NCBI GenBank assembly: GCA_030248215.1
Contig: JASANG010001089.1
Span: forward strand, 80,067 to 144,066
Direction: 5' to 3'
DNA from: Enoplolaimus lenunculus
Taxonomy: Eukaryota; Nematoda; Enoplea; Enoplida; Thoracostomopsidae
Length of the DNA: 64,000 bases
Part shown: in pieces, positions 11,601 through 25,729 of the stretch
How the letters are laid out: every line of letters starts with the position of its first letter
Numbering within the stretch: position 1 is the first letter of the stretch
Translations under genes and position numbers: made by a program
Notes under the pieces: model-generated
The model's input: the letters and a program-made list of their open reading frames with translations, nothing else
The model's database searches: none
What the model was told of the DNA's origin: nothing

Positions 11601-14600
11601 CAGTCCAACTAATTTCAGTCAGGCTAAAAATCGACCGTATTATTTTATATTCGGATTTTAAAATTTTCTGTTAATTGCGCTGACCTTTATTAAAATTTAG
11701 CTTTGTTCGGTAATTGTGTTCACCGTCATCGATTAGCTGCAAGCTGTAAATCAATAATACAACAATATAATTTCTAAATTAGTTTTTGGCATTACTTTGT
11801 GCGGGTTGGCAGTGGGCAGCGTTTCAGAAACGAAAGTGGCGTTTCGTCCTCATTGTGAAAACACATCAAGCTAATATTTAACAGACGATCTGGCGGGTGA
11901 CCGAGCGTAAGCGCAGTGCTACTCAAGCAGGAAAAACGGACCTGGGTTCCTGGGTATGTTACAAGATATATCAAGTCAATCGGGAAGCGCGTATACTATG
12001 ATGCAATATCTATCATTGAACAACACCGAAACTGAATTAGAAACACTTTTTAACCAGTCAAACTTATCTCCGCGATCAGGTGAAAAACGATGTTTTGTTA
12101 TTGCATTGCAGATTCGTATTTCAAGACTTTTTGTTAATTGCGCCCGCCTGTATTAAAATGTAACCTTGTTAGGTAATTTTGTTCATAGCAATCGATTATC
12201 CACAAGCTGTAAAGCAATAATACAACAACTATCTAATTTCTGAGGCCATTTTTCGTGTTACTTTGCCTGGATCGGGAGTGGGCAGCGTTTTAGAGGCGAA
12301 AGTCTTGCTTTTTGTGAACACATCAACGCAAGATTTTGCAGTCAATCTGGTTGGTGCCCGAATGTAAGCGCAGTGCTATTCAAGCAACAAAATGCCGTCC
12401 AGAGTGTTACACCAAACATCAGCTCAAACGGAAAGCGCGTATACTATGATTCAATAACTATCAATGAAAAACACCGTAATGGGATTAGAAATACTTTTTT
12501 AATCAGTCAAACTAATTTCAGTCATCAGGCTAAAAATCGACCGTATTATTTTATATTCGGATTTTAAAATTTAGCTTTGTTCGGTAATTGTGTTCACTGT
12601 CATCGATTAGCCGCAAGCTGTAAATCAATAATACAACAATATAATTTCTAAATTAGTTTTTGGCATTACTTTGTGTGGGTTGGCAGTGGGCAGCGTTTCA
12701 GAAACGAAAGTGGCGTTTTGTCCTCATTGTGAAAACACATCAAGCTAATATTTAACAGTCGATCTGGCGGGTGACCGAGCGTAAGCGCAGTGCTACTCAA
12801 GCAGGAAAAACGGACCTGGGTTCCTGGGTATGTTACAAGATATATCAAGTCAATCGGGAAGCGCGTATACTATGATGCAATATCTATCAATGAACAACAC
12901 CGAAACTGAATTAGAAACACTTTTTAACCAGTCAAACTTATCTCCGCGATCAGGTGAAAAACGATTTTTTGTTATTGCATTGCAGATTCGTATTTCAAGA
13001 CTTTTTGTTAATTGCGCCCGCCTGTATTAAAATGTAACCTTGTTAGGTAATTTTGTTCATAGCAATCGATTAGCCACAAGCTGTAAAGCAATAATACAAC
13101 AACTATCTAATTTCTGAGGCCATTTTTCGTGTTACTTTGCCTGGATCGGGAGTGGGCAGCGTTTTAGAGGCGAAAGTCTTGCTTTTTGTGAACACATCAA
13201 CGCAAGATTTTGCAGTCAATCTGGTTGGTGCCCGAATGTAAGCGCAGTGCTATTCAAGCAAAAAAATTCCGTCCAGAGTGTTACAGCAAACATCAGCTCA
13301 AACGTAAAGCGCGTATACTATGATTCAATAACTATCAATGAAAAACACCGTAACGGGATTAGAAATACTTTTTTAATCAGTCAAACTAATTTCAGTCATC
13401 AGGATAAAAATCGACCGTATTATTTTATATTCGGATTTTAAAATTTTTTGTTAATTGCGCTGACCTTTATTAAAATTTAGCTTTGTTCGGTAATTGTGTT
13501 CACTGTCATCGATTAGCCGCAAGCTGTAAATCAATAATACAACAATATAATTTCTAAATTAGTTTTTGGCATTACTTTGTGTGGGTTGGCAGTGGGCAGC
13601 GTTTCAGAAACGAAAGTGGCGTTTTGTCCTCATTGTGAAAACACATCAAGCTAATATTTAACAGTCGATCTGGCGGGTGACCGAGCGTAAGCGCAGTGCT
13701 ACTCAAGCAGGAAAAACGGACCTGGGTTCCTGGGTATGTTACAAGATATATCAAGTCAATCGGGAAGCGCGTATACTATGATGCAATATCTATCAATGAA
13801 CAACACCGAAACTGAATTAGAAACACTTTTTAACCAGTCAAACTTATCTCCGCGATCAGGTGAAAAACGATTTTTTGTTATTGCATTGCAGATTCGTATT
13901 TCAAGACTTTTTGTTAATTGCGCCCGCCTGTATTAAAATGTAACCTTGTTAGGTAATTTTGTTCATAGCAATCGATTAGCCACAAGCTGTAAAGCAATAA
14001 TACAACAACTATCTAATTTCTGAGGCCATTTTTCGTGTTACTTTGCCTGGATCGGGAGTGGGCAGCGTTTTAGAGGCGAAAGTCTTGCTTTTTGTGAACA
14101 CATCAACGCAAGATTTTGCAGTCAATCTGGTTGGTGCCCGAATGTAAGCGCAGTGCTATTCAAGCAACAAAATGCCGTCCAGAGTGTTACACCAAACATC
14201 AGCTCAAACGGAAAGCGCGTATACTATGATTCAATAACTATCAATGAAAAACACCGTAACGGGATTAGAAATACTTTTTTAATCAGTCAAACTAATTTCA
14301 GTCATCAGGCTAAAAATCGACCGTATTATTTTATATTCGGATTTTAAAATTTTTTGTTAATTGCGCTGACCTTTATTAAAATTTAGCTTTGTTCGGTAAT
14401 TGTGTTCACTGTCATCGATTAGCTGCAAGCTGTAAATCAATAATACAACAATATAATTTCTAAATTAGTTTTTGGCATTACTTTGTGCGGGTTGGCAGTG
14501 GGCAGCGTTTCAGAAACGAAAGTGGCGTTTCGTCCTCATTGTGAAAACACATCAAGCTAATATTTAACAGGCGATCTGGCGGGTGACCGAGCGTAAGCGC

Positions 14601-17600
14601 AGTGCTACTCAAACAGGGAAAACGCACCTGGGTTCCTGGGTATGTTACAAGATATATCAAGTCAATCGGGAAGCGCGTATACTATGATGCAATATCTATC
14701 AATGAACAACACCGAAACTGAATTAGAAACACTTTTTAACCAGTCAAACTTATCTCCGCGATCAGGTGAAAAACGATGTTTTGTTATTGCATTGCAGATT
14801 CGTATTTCAAGACTTTTTGTTAATTGCGCCCGCCTGTATTAAAATGTAACCTTGTTAGGTAATTTTGTTCATAGCAATCGATTAGCCACAAGCTGTAAAG
14901 CAATAATACAACAACTATCTAATTTCTGAGGCCATTTTTCGTGTTACTTTGCCTGGATCGGGAGTGGGCAGCGTTTTAGAGGCGAAAGTCTTGCTTTTTG
15001 TGAACACATCAACGCAAGATTTTGCAGTCAATCTGGTTGGTGCCCGAATGTAAGCGCAGTGCTATTCAAGCAACAAAATGCCGTCCAGAGTGTTACACCA
15101 AACATCAGCTCAAACGGAAAGCGCGTATACTATGATTCAATAACTATCAATGAAAAACACCGTAATGGGATTAGAAATACTTTTTTAATCAGTCAAACTA
15201 ATTTCAGTCATCAGGCTAAAAATCGACCGTATTATTTTATATTCGGATTTTAAAATTTAGCTTTGTTCGGTAATTGTGTTCACTGTCATCGATTAGCTGC
15301 AAGCTGTAAATCAATAATACAACAATATAATTTCTAAATTAGTTTTTGGCATTACTTTGTGCGGCTTGGCAGTGGGCAGCGTTTCAGAAACGAAAGTGGC
15401 GTTTCGTCCTCATTGTGAAAACACATCAAGCTAATATTTAACAGGCGATCTGGCGGGTGACCGAGCGTAAGCGCAGTGCTACTCAAACAGGGAAAACGCA
15501 CCTGGGTTCCTGGGTATGTTACAAGATATATCAAGTCAATATCGGGAAGCGCGTATACTATGATGCAATGTCTATCAATGAACAACACCGAAACTGAATT
15601 AGAAACACTTTTTAACCAGTCAAACTTATCTCCGCGATCAGGTGAAAAACGATTTTTGTTATTGCATTGCAGATTCGTATTTCAAGACTTTTTGTTAATT
15701 GCGCCCGCCTGTATTAAAATGTAACCTTGTTAGGTAATTTTGTTCATAGCAATCGATTAGCCACAAGCTGTAAAGCAATAATACAACAACTATCTAATTT
15801 CTGAGGCCATTTTTCGTGTTACTTTGCCTGGATCGGGAGTGGGTAGCGTTTTAGAGGCGAAAGTCTTGCTTTTTGTGAACACATCAACGCAAGATTTTGC
15901 AGTCAATCTGGTTGGTGCCCGAATGTAAGCGCAGTGCTATTCAAGCAAAAAAATTCCGTCCAGAGTGTTACAGCAAACATCAGCTCAAACGGAAAGCGCG
16001 TATACTATGATTCAATAACTATCAATGAAAAACACCGTAACGGGATTAGAAATACTTTTTTAATCAGTCACACTAATTTCAGTAATCAGGCTAAAAATCG
16101 ACCGTATTATTTTATATTCGGATTTTAAAATTTTTTGTTAATTGCGCTGACCTTTATTAAAATTTAGCTTTGTTCGGTAATTGTGTTCACTGTCATCGAT
16201 TAGCTGCAAGCTGTAAATCAATAATACAACAATATAATTTCTAAATTAGTTTTTGGCATTACTTTGTGTGGGTTGGCAGTGGGCAGCGTTTCAGAAACGA
16301 AAGTGGCGTTTTGTCCTCATTGTGAAAACACATGAAGCTAATATTTAACAGTCGATCTGCCGGGTGACCGAGCGTAAGCGCAGTGCTACTCAAGCAGGAA
16401 AAACGGACCTGGGTTCCTGGGTATGTTACAAGATATATCAAGTCAATCGGGAAGCGCGTATACTATGATGCAATATCTATCAATGAACAACACCGAAACT
16501 GAATTAGAAACACTTTTTAACCAGTCAAACTTATCTCCGCGATCAGGTGAAAAACGTTTTTTTGTTATTGCATTGCAGATTCGTATTTCAAGACTTTTTG
16601 TTAATTGCGCCCGAGCAATCGATTAGCTACAAGCTGTAAAGCAATAATACAACAACTATCTAATTTCTGAGGCCATTTTTCGTGTTACTTTGTCTGGATC
16701 GGGAGTGCGCAGCGTTTTAGAGGCGAAAGTCTTGCTTTTTGTGAACACATCAACGCAAGATTTTGCAGTCAATCTGGTTGGTGCCCGAATGTAAGCGCAG
16801 TGCTATTCAAGCAACAAAATGCCGTCCAGAGTGTTACACCAAACATCAGCTCAAACGGAAAGCGCGTATACTATGATTCAATAACTATCAATGAAAAACA
16901 CCGTAATGGGATTAGCAATACTTTTTTAATCAGTCAAACTAATTTCAGTCATCAGGCTAAAAATCGACCGTATTATTTTATATTCGGATTTTAAAATTTT
17001 TTGTTAATTGCGCTGACCTTTATTAAAATTTAGCTTTGTTCGGTAATTGTGTTCACAGTCATCGATTAGCTGCAAGCTGTAAATCAATAATACAACAATA
17101 TAATTTCTAAATTAGTTTTTGGCATTACTTTGTGCGGGTTGGCAGTGGGCAGCGTTTCAGAAACGAAAGTGGCGTTTCGTCCTCACTGTGAAAACACATC
17201 AAGCTAATATTTAACAGGCGATCTGGCGGGTGACCGAGCGTAAGCGCAGTGCTACTCAAGCAGGAAAAACGCACTTCGGTTCCTGGGTATGTTACATGAT
17301 ATATCAACTCAATATCGGGAAGCGCGTATACTATGATGCAATGTCTATCAATGAACAACACCGAAACTGAATTAGAAATACTTTTTAACCAGTCAAACTT
17401 ATCTCCGCGATCAGGTGAAAAACGATGTTTTGTTATTGCATTGCAGATTCGTATTTCAAGACTTTTTGTTAATTGCGCCCGCCTGTATTAAAATGTAACC
17501 TTCTTAGGTAATTTTGTTCATAGCAATCGATTAGCCACAAGCTGTAAAGCAATAATACAACAACTATCTAATTTCTGAGGCCATTTTTTCGTGTTACTTT

Positions 17601-19433
17601 GCCTGGATCGGGAGTGGGCAGCGTTTTAGAGACGAAAGTTGCGTTTCTTGCTTTTTGTGAACACATCAACGTAAGATTTTGCAGTCAATCTGGTTGGTGC
17701 CCGAGTGTAAGCGCAGTGCTATTCAAGCAACAAAATGCCGTCCTGATTGTTACACCAAACATCAGCTCAAACGGAAAGCGCGTATACTATGATTCAGTAA
17801 CTATCAATGGAAAACATCGTAACGGGATTTGAAATACTTTTTTTAATCAGTCCAACTAATTTCAGTCAGGCTAAAAATCGACCGTATTATTTTATATTCG
17901 GATTTTAAGATTTTTTGTTAATTGCGCTGACCTTTACTAAAATTTAGCTTTGTTCGGTAATTGTGTTCACTGTCATTGATTAGCTGCAAGCTGTAAATCA
18001 ATAATACAACAATATAATTTCTAAAATTAGTTTTTGGCATTACTTTGTGTGGGTTGGTAGTGGGCAGCGTTTCAGAAACGAAAGTGGCGTTTCGTCCTCA
18101 TTGTGAAAACACATCAACCTAATATTTAATAGTCGATCTGGTGGGTGACCGAGCGTAAGCGCAGTGCTACTCAAACAGGGAAAACGCACCTGGGTTCCTG
18201 GGTATGTCACAACATATATCAAGTCAATATCGGGAAGCGCGTATACTATGATGCAATGTCTATCAATGAACAACACCGAAACTGAATTAGAAATACTTTT
18301 TATCCAGTCAAACTTATCTCCACGATCAGGTGAAAAAACGATGTTTTGTTTATTGCATTGCAGATTCGTATTTCCAGACTTTTTGTTAATTGCGCCCGCC
18401 TGTATTAAAATGTAACCTTATTAGGTAATTTTGTTCATAGCAATCGATTAGGCGCAGGCTGTAAAGCAATAATACAACAACTATCTAATTTCTGAGGTCA
18501 TTTTTTCGTATTACTTTGTCTGGATCGGGAGTGGGCAGCGTTTTAGAGACGAAAGTGGCGTTTCTTGCTTTTTGTGAACACATCAACGTAAGATTTTGCA
18601 AGCAATCTGGTTGGTGCCCGAGTGTAAGCGCTGTGCTATTCAAGCAACAAAATGCCGTCCGGATTGTTACACCAAACATCAGCTCAAACGGAAAGCGCGT
18701 ATACTATGATTCAATAACTATCAATGAAAAACACCGTAATGGGATTAGAAATACTTTTTTTAATCAGCCAAACTAATTTCAGTCATCAGGCTAAAAATTG
18801 ACCGTATTTATATTCGGATTTCAAGTTTTTTTGTTAATTGCGCTGACCTTTATTAAAATTTAGCTTTTTTCGGTAATTGTGTTCACTGTCATCGATTAGC
18901 TGCAAGCTGTATATCAATAATACAACAATATAATTTCTAAAATTAGTTTTTGGCATTACTTTGTGTGAGTTGGTAGTGGGCAGCGTTTCAGAAACGAAAG
19001 TGGCGTTTCGTCCTCATTGTGAAAACACATCAAGCTAATATTTAACAGTCGATCTGACGGGTGACCGAGCGTAAGCGCAGTGCTACTCAAGCAGGAAAAA
19101 CGGACCTGGGTTCCTGGGTATGTTACAAGAGATATCAAGTCAATCGGGAAGCGCGTATACTATGATGCAATATCTATCAATGAACAACACCGAAACTGAA
19201 TTAGAAACACTTTTTAACCAGTCAAACTTATTTCCGCGATCAGGTGAAAAACGATGTTTTGTTATTGCATTGCAGATTCGTATTTCAAGACTTTTTGTTA
19301 ATTGCGCCCGCCTGTATTAAAATGTAACCTTGTTAGGTAATTTTGTTCATAGCAATCGATTAGCCACAAGCTGTAAAGCAATAATGCAACAACTATCTAA
19401 TTTCTGAGACCATTTTTTCGAATTACTTTGTCT

Positions 19434-22400
19434 GGATCGGGAGTGGGCAGCGTTTTAGAGACGAAAGTGGCGTTTCTTGCTTTTTGTGAACACATCAACG
19501 TAAGATTTTGCAAGCAATCTGGTTGGTGCCCGAGTGTAAGCGCTGTGCTATTCAAGCAACAAAATGCCGTCCGGATTGTTACACCAAACATCAGCTCAAA
19601 CGGAAAGCGCGTATACTATGATTCAGTAACTATCAATGGAAAACATCGTAACGGGATTTGAAATACTTTTTTTAATCAGTCCAACTAATTTCAGTCAGGC
19701 TAAAAATCGACCGTATTAATTTATATTCGGATTTTAAGATTTTTTGTTAATTGCGCTGACCTTTATTAAAATTTAGCTTTGTTCGGTAATTGTGTTCACT
19801 GTCATCGATTAGCTGCAAGCTGTAAATCAATAATACAACAATATAATTTCTAAAATTAGTTTTTGGCATTACTTTGTGTGGGTTGGTAGTGGGCAGCGTT
19901 TCAGAAACGAAAGTGGCGTTTCGTCCTCATTGTGAAAACACATCAACCTAATATTTAACAGTCGATCTGGCGGGTGACCGAGCGTAAGCGCAGTGCTACT
20001 CAAACAGGGAAAACGCACCTGGGTTCCTGGGTATGTCACAACATATATCAAGTCAATATCGGGAAGCGCGTATACTATGATGCAATGTCTATCAATGAAC
20101 AACACCGAAACTGAATTAGAAATACTTTTTATCCAGTCAAACTTATCTCCACGATCAGGTGAAAAAACGATGTTTTGTTTATTGCATTGCAGATTCGTAT
20201 TTCGAGACTTTTTGTTAATTGCGCCCGCCTGTATTAAAATGTAACCTTATTAGGTAATTTTGTTCATAGCAATCGATTAGGCGCAAGCTGTAAAGCAATA
20301 ATACAACAACTATCTAATTTCTGAGGTCTTTTTTTCGCATTACTTTGTCTGGATCGGGAGTGGGCAGCGTTTTAGAGACGAAAGTGGCGTTTCTTGCTTT
20401 TTGTGAACGCATCAACGTAAGATTTTGCAGTCAATCTGGTTGGTGCCCGAGTGTAAGCGCAGTGCTATTCACGCAACAAAATGCCGTCCTGATTGTTACA
20501 CCAAACATCAGCTCAAACGGAAAGCGCGTATACTATGATTCAGTAACTATCAATGAAAAACATCGTAACGGGATTAGAAATACTTTTTTAATCAGCCAAA
20601 CTAATTTCAGTCATCAGGCTAAAAATTGACCGTATTTATATTCGGATTTCAAGTTTTTTTTTTGTTAATTGCGCTGACCTTTATTAAAATTTAGCTTTGT
20701 TCGGTAATTGTGTTCACTGTCATCGATTAGCTGCAAGCTGTATATCAATAATACAACAATATAATTTCTAAAATTAGTTTTTGGCATTACTTTGTGTGGG
20801 TTGGCAGTGGGCAGCGTTTCAGAAACGAAAGTGGCGTTTCGTCCTCATTGTGAAAACACATCAACCTAATATGTAACAGTCGATCTGGCGGGTGACCGAG
20901 CGTAAGCGCAGTGCTACTCAAGCAGGGAAAACGCACCTGGGTTCCTGGGTATGTTACAAGATATATCAAATCAATATCGGGAAGCGCGTATACTATGATG
21001 CAATGTCTATCAATGAACAACGCCGAAACTGAATTAGAAATACTTTTTATCCAGTCAAACTTATCTCCACGATCAGGTGAAAAAACGATGTTTTGCTATT
21101 GCATTGCAGATTCGTATTTCGAGACTTTTTGTTAATTGCGCCCGCCAGTATTAAAATGTAACCTTATTAGGTAATTTTGTTCATAGCAATCGATTAGGCG
21201 CAAGCTGTAAAGCAATAATACAACAACTATCTAATTTCTGAGGCAATTTTTTCGTATTACTTTGTCTGGATCGGGAGTGGGCAGCGTTTTAGAGACGAAA
21301 GTGGCGTTTCTTGCTTTTTGTGAACACATCAACGTAAGATTTTGCAAGCAATCTGGTTGGTGCCCGAGTGTAAGCGCTGTGCTATTCAAGCAACAAAATG
21401 CCGTCCGGATTGTTACACCAAACATCAGCTCAAACGGAAAGCGCGTATACTATGATTCAGTAACTATCAATGGAAAACATCGTAACGGGATTTGAAATAC
21501 TTTTTTTAATCAGTCCAACTAATTTCAGTCAGGCTAAAAATCGACCGTATTATTTTATATTCGGATTTTAAGATTTTTTGTTAATTGCGCTGACCTTTAT
21601 TAAAATTTAGCTTTGTTCGGTAATTGTGTTCACTGTCATCGATTAGCTGCAAGCTGTATATCAATAATACAACAATATAATTTCTAAAATTAGTTTTTGG
21701 CATTACTTTGTGTGGGTTGGCAGTGGGCAGCGTTTCAGAAACGAAAGTGGCGTTTCGTCCTCATTGTGAAAACACATCAACCTAATATGTAACAGTCGAT
21801 CTGGCGGGTGACCGAGCGTAAGCGCACTGCTACTCAAGCAGGGAAAACGCACCTGGGTTCCTGGGTATGTTACAAGATATATCAAATCAATATCGGGAAG
21901 CGCGTATACTATGATGCAATGTCTATCAATGAACAACACCGAAACTGAATTAGAAACACTTTTTATCCAGTCAAACTTATCTCCACGATCAGGTGAAAAA
22001 ACGATGTTTTGTTTATTGCATTGCAGATTCGTATTTCCAGACTTTTTGTTAATTGCGCCCGCCTGTATTAAAATGTAACCTTATTAGGTAATTTTGTTCA
22101 TAGCAATCGATTAGGCGCAGGCTGTAAAGCAATAATACAACAACTATCTAATTTCTGAGGTCATTTTTTCGTATTACTTTGTCTGGATCGGGAGTGGGCA
22201 GCGTTTTAGAGACGAAAGTGGCGTTTCTTGCTTTTTGTGAACGCATCAACGTAAGATTTTGCAGTCAATCTGGTTGGTGCCCGAGTGTAAGCGCAGTGCT
22301 ATTCACGCAACAAAATGCCGTCCTGATTGTTACACCAAACATCAGCTCAAACGGAAAGCGCGTATACTATGATTCAGTAACTATCAATGAAAAACATCGT

Positions 22401-23097
22401 AACGGGATTAGAAATACTTTTTTAATCAGCCAAGCTAATTTCAGTCATCAGGCTAAAAATTGACCGTATTTATATTCGGTTTTCAAGTTTTTTTTTTGTT
22501 AATTGCGCTGACCTTTATTAAAATTTAGCTTTGTTCGGTAATTGTGTTCACTGTCATCGATTAGCTGCAAGCTGTATATCAATAATACAACAATATAATT
22601 TCTAAAATTAGTTTTTGGCATTACTTTGTGTGGGTTGGCAGTGGGCAGCGTTTCAGAAACGAAAGTGGCGTTTCGTCCTCATTGTGAAAACACATCAAGC
22701 TAATATTTAACAGTCGATCTGACGGGTGACCGAGCGTAAGCGCAGTGCTACTCAAGCAGGAAAAACGGACCTGGGTTCCTGGGTATGTTACAAGAGATAT
22801 CAAGTCAATCGGGAAGCGCGTATACTATGATGCAATATCTATCAATGAACAACACCGAAACTGAATTAGAAACACTTTTTAACCAGTCAAACTTATTTCC
22901 GCGATCAGGTGAAAAACGATGTTTTGTTATTGCATTGCAGATTCGTATTTCAAGACTTTTTGTTAATTGCGCCCGCCTGTATTAAAATGTAACCTTGTTA
23001 GGTAATTTTGTTCATAGCAATCGATTAGCCACAAGCTGTAAAGCAATAATACAACAACTATCTAATTTCTGAGGCCATTTTTCGTGTTACTTTGCCT
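19434..23097 (+). repeat. Nested 1.83-kb higher-order repeat (four-monomer unit, about two copies)
   Basis: Monomer variants recur at a period of two dimers. The type-A subtype with TTTTGCAAGCAATCTGG lies at 19434 and 21267 (spacing 1833). The A subtype with GAACGCATCAACG and CACGCAACAAAATG lies at 20350 and 22184 (1834). The intervening B units at 19881 and 21715 are also alike (1834). A B variant containing ACAAGAGATATC occurs at 18968 and 22633 (spacing 3665, about four dimers). The block is thus a multimer of the basic dimer created by unequal exchange over a longer register. Confidence 0.65.
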
Positions 23098-25729
23098 GGG
23101 TCGGGAGTGGGCAGCGTTTTAGAGGCGAAAGTCTTGCTTTTTGTGAACACATCAACGCAAGATTTTGCAGTCAATCTGGTTGGTGCCCGAATGTAAGCGC
23201 AGTGCTATTCAAGCAACAAAATGCCGTCCAGAGTGTTACACCAAACATCAGCTCAAACGGAAAGCGCGTATACTATGATTCAATAACTATCAATGAAAAA
23301 CACCGTAATGGGATTAGAAATACTTTTTTAATCAGTCAAACTAATTTCAGTCATCAGGCTAAAAATCGACCGTATTATTTTATATTCGGATTTTAAAATT
23401 TAGCTTTGTTCGGTAATTGTGTTCACTGTCATCGATTAGCTGCAAGCTGTAAATCAATAATACAACAATATAATTTCTAAATTAGTTTTTGGCATTACTT
23501 TGTGTGGGTTGGCAGTGGGCAGCGTTTCAGAAACGAAAGTGGCGTTTTGTCCTCATTGTGAAAACACATCAAGCTAATATTTAACAGTCGATCTGGCGGG
23601 TGACCGAGCGTAAGCGCAGTGCTACTCAAGCAGGAAAAACGGACCTGGGTTCCTGGGTATGTCACAACATATATCAACTCAATATCGGGAAGCGCGTATA
23701 CTATGTTTCAATGTCTATCAATGAACAACACCGAAACTGAATTAGAAATACTTTTTATCCAGTCAAACTTATCTCCACGATCAGGTGAAGAAACGATGTT
23801 TTGTTTATTGCATTGCAGATTCGTATTTCCAGACTTTTTGTTAATTGCGCCCGCCTGTATTAAAATGTAACCTTGTTAGGTAATTTTGTTCATAGCAATC
23901 GATTAGCCACAAGCTGTAAAGCAATAATACAACAACTATCTAATTTCTGAGGCCATTTTTCGTGTTACTTTGCCTGGATCGGGAGTGGGCAGCGTTTTAG
24001 AGGCGAAAGTCTTGCTTTTTGTGAACACATCAACGCAAGATTTTGCAGTCAATCTGGTTGGTGCCCGAATGTAAGCGCAGTGCTATTCAAGCAACAAAAT
24101 GCCGTCCAGAGTGTTACACCAAACATCAGCTCAAACGGAAAGCGCGTATACTATGATTCAATAACTATCAATGAAAAACACCGTAATGGGATTAGAAATA
24201 CTTTTTTAATCAGTCAAACTAATTTCAGTCATCAGGCTAAAAATCGACCGTATTATTTTATATTCGGATTTTAAAATTTAGCTTTGTTCGGTAATTGTGT
24301 TCACTGTCATCGATTAGCTGCAAGCTGTAAATAATAATACAACAATATAATTTCTAAATTAGTTTTTGGCATTACTTTGTGTGGGTTGGCAGTGGGCAGC
24401 GTTTCAGAAACGAAAGTGGCGTTTTGTCCTCATTGTGAAAACACATCAAGCTAATATTTAACAGTCGATCTGGCGGGTGACCGAGCGTAAGCGCAGTGCT
24501 ACTCAAGCAGGAAAAACGGACCTGGGTTCCTGGGTATGTCACAACATATATCAACTCAATATCGGGAAGCGCGTATACTATGTTTCAATGTCTATCAATG
24601 AACAACACCGAAACTGAATTAGAAATACTTTTTATCCAGTCAAACTTATCTCCACGATCAGGTGAAGAAACGATGTTTTGTTTATTGCATTGCAGATTCG
24701 TATTTCCAGACTTTTTGTTAATTGCGCCCGCCTGTATTAAAATGTAACCTTGTTAGGTAATTTTGTTCATAGCAATCGATTAGCCACAAGCTGTAAAGCA
24801 ATAATACAACAACTATCTAATTTCTGAGGCCATTTTTCGTGTTACTTTGCCTGGATCGGGAGTGGGCAGCGTTTTAGAGGCGAAAGTCTTGCTTTTTGTG
24901 AACACATCAACGCAAGCTTTTGCAGTCAATCTGGTTGGTGCCCGAATGTAAGCGCAGTGCTATTCAAGCAACAAAATGCCGTCCAGAGTGTTACACCAAA
25001 CATCAGCTCAAACGGAAAGCGCGTATACTATGATTCAATAACTATCAATGAAAAACACCGTAATGGGATTAGAAATACTTTTTTAATCAGTCAAACTAAT
25101 TTCAGTCATCAGGCTAAAAATCGACCGTATTATTTTATATTCGGATTTTAAAATTTAGCTTTGTTCGGTAATTGTGTTCACTGTCATCGATTAGCTGCAA
25201 GCTGTAAATCAATAATACAACAATATAATTTCTAAATTAGTTTTTGGCATTACTTTGTGTGGGTTGGCAGTGGGCAGCGTTTCAGAAACGAAAGTGGCGT
25301 TTTGTCCTCATTGTGAAAACACATCAAGCTAATATTTAACAGTCGATCTGGCGGGTGACCGAGCGTAAGCGCAGTGCTACTCAAGCAGGAAAAACGGACC
25401 TGGGTTCCTGGGTATGTCACAACATATATCAACTCAATATCGGGAAGCGCGTATACTATGTTTCAATGTCTATCAATGAACAACACCGAAACTGAATTAG
25501 AAATACTTTTTATCCAGTCAAACTTATCTCCACGATCAGGTGAAGAAACGATGTTTTGTTTATTGCATTGCAGATTCGTATTTCCAGACTTTTTGTTAAT
25601 TGCGCCCGCCTGTATTAAAATGTAACCTTGTTAGGTAATTTTGTTCATAGCAATCGATTAGCCACAAGCTGTAAAGCAATAATACAACAACTATCTAATT
25701 TCTGAGGCCATTTTTCGTGTTACTTTGCC
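23098..25729 (+). repeat. Recent 877-bp dimer triplication inside the satellite
   Basis: Three consecutive A+B dimers starting at 23098, 23975 and 24852 are nearly base-for-base identical. Each combines the short type-A monomer (a 32-bp deletion joining TTTTAAAATTT directly to AGCTTTG) with a B variant containing ACTATGTTTCAATG. Only scattered single differences are visible, for example one missing base in the AAATAATAATAC run near 24330. The match points to a very recent local amplification. Confidence 0.8.
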
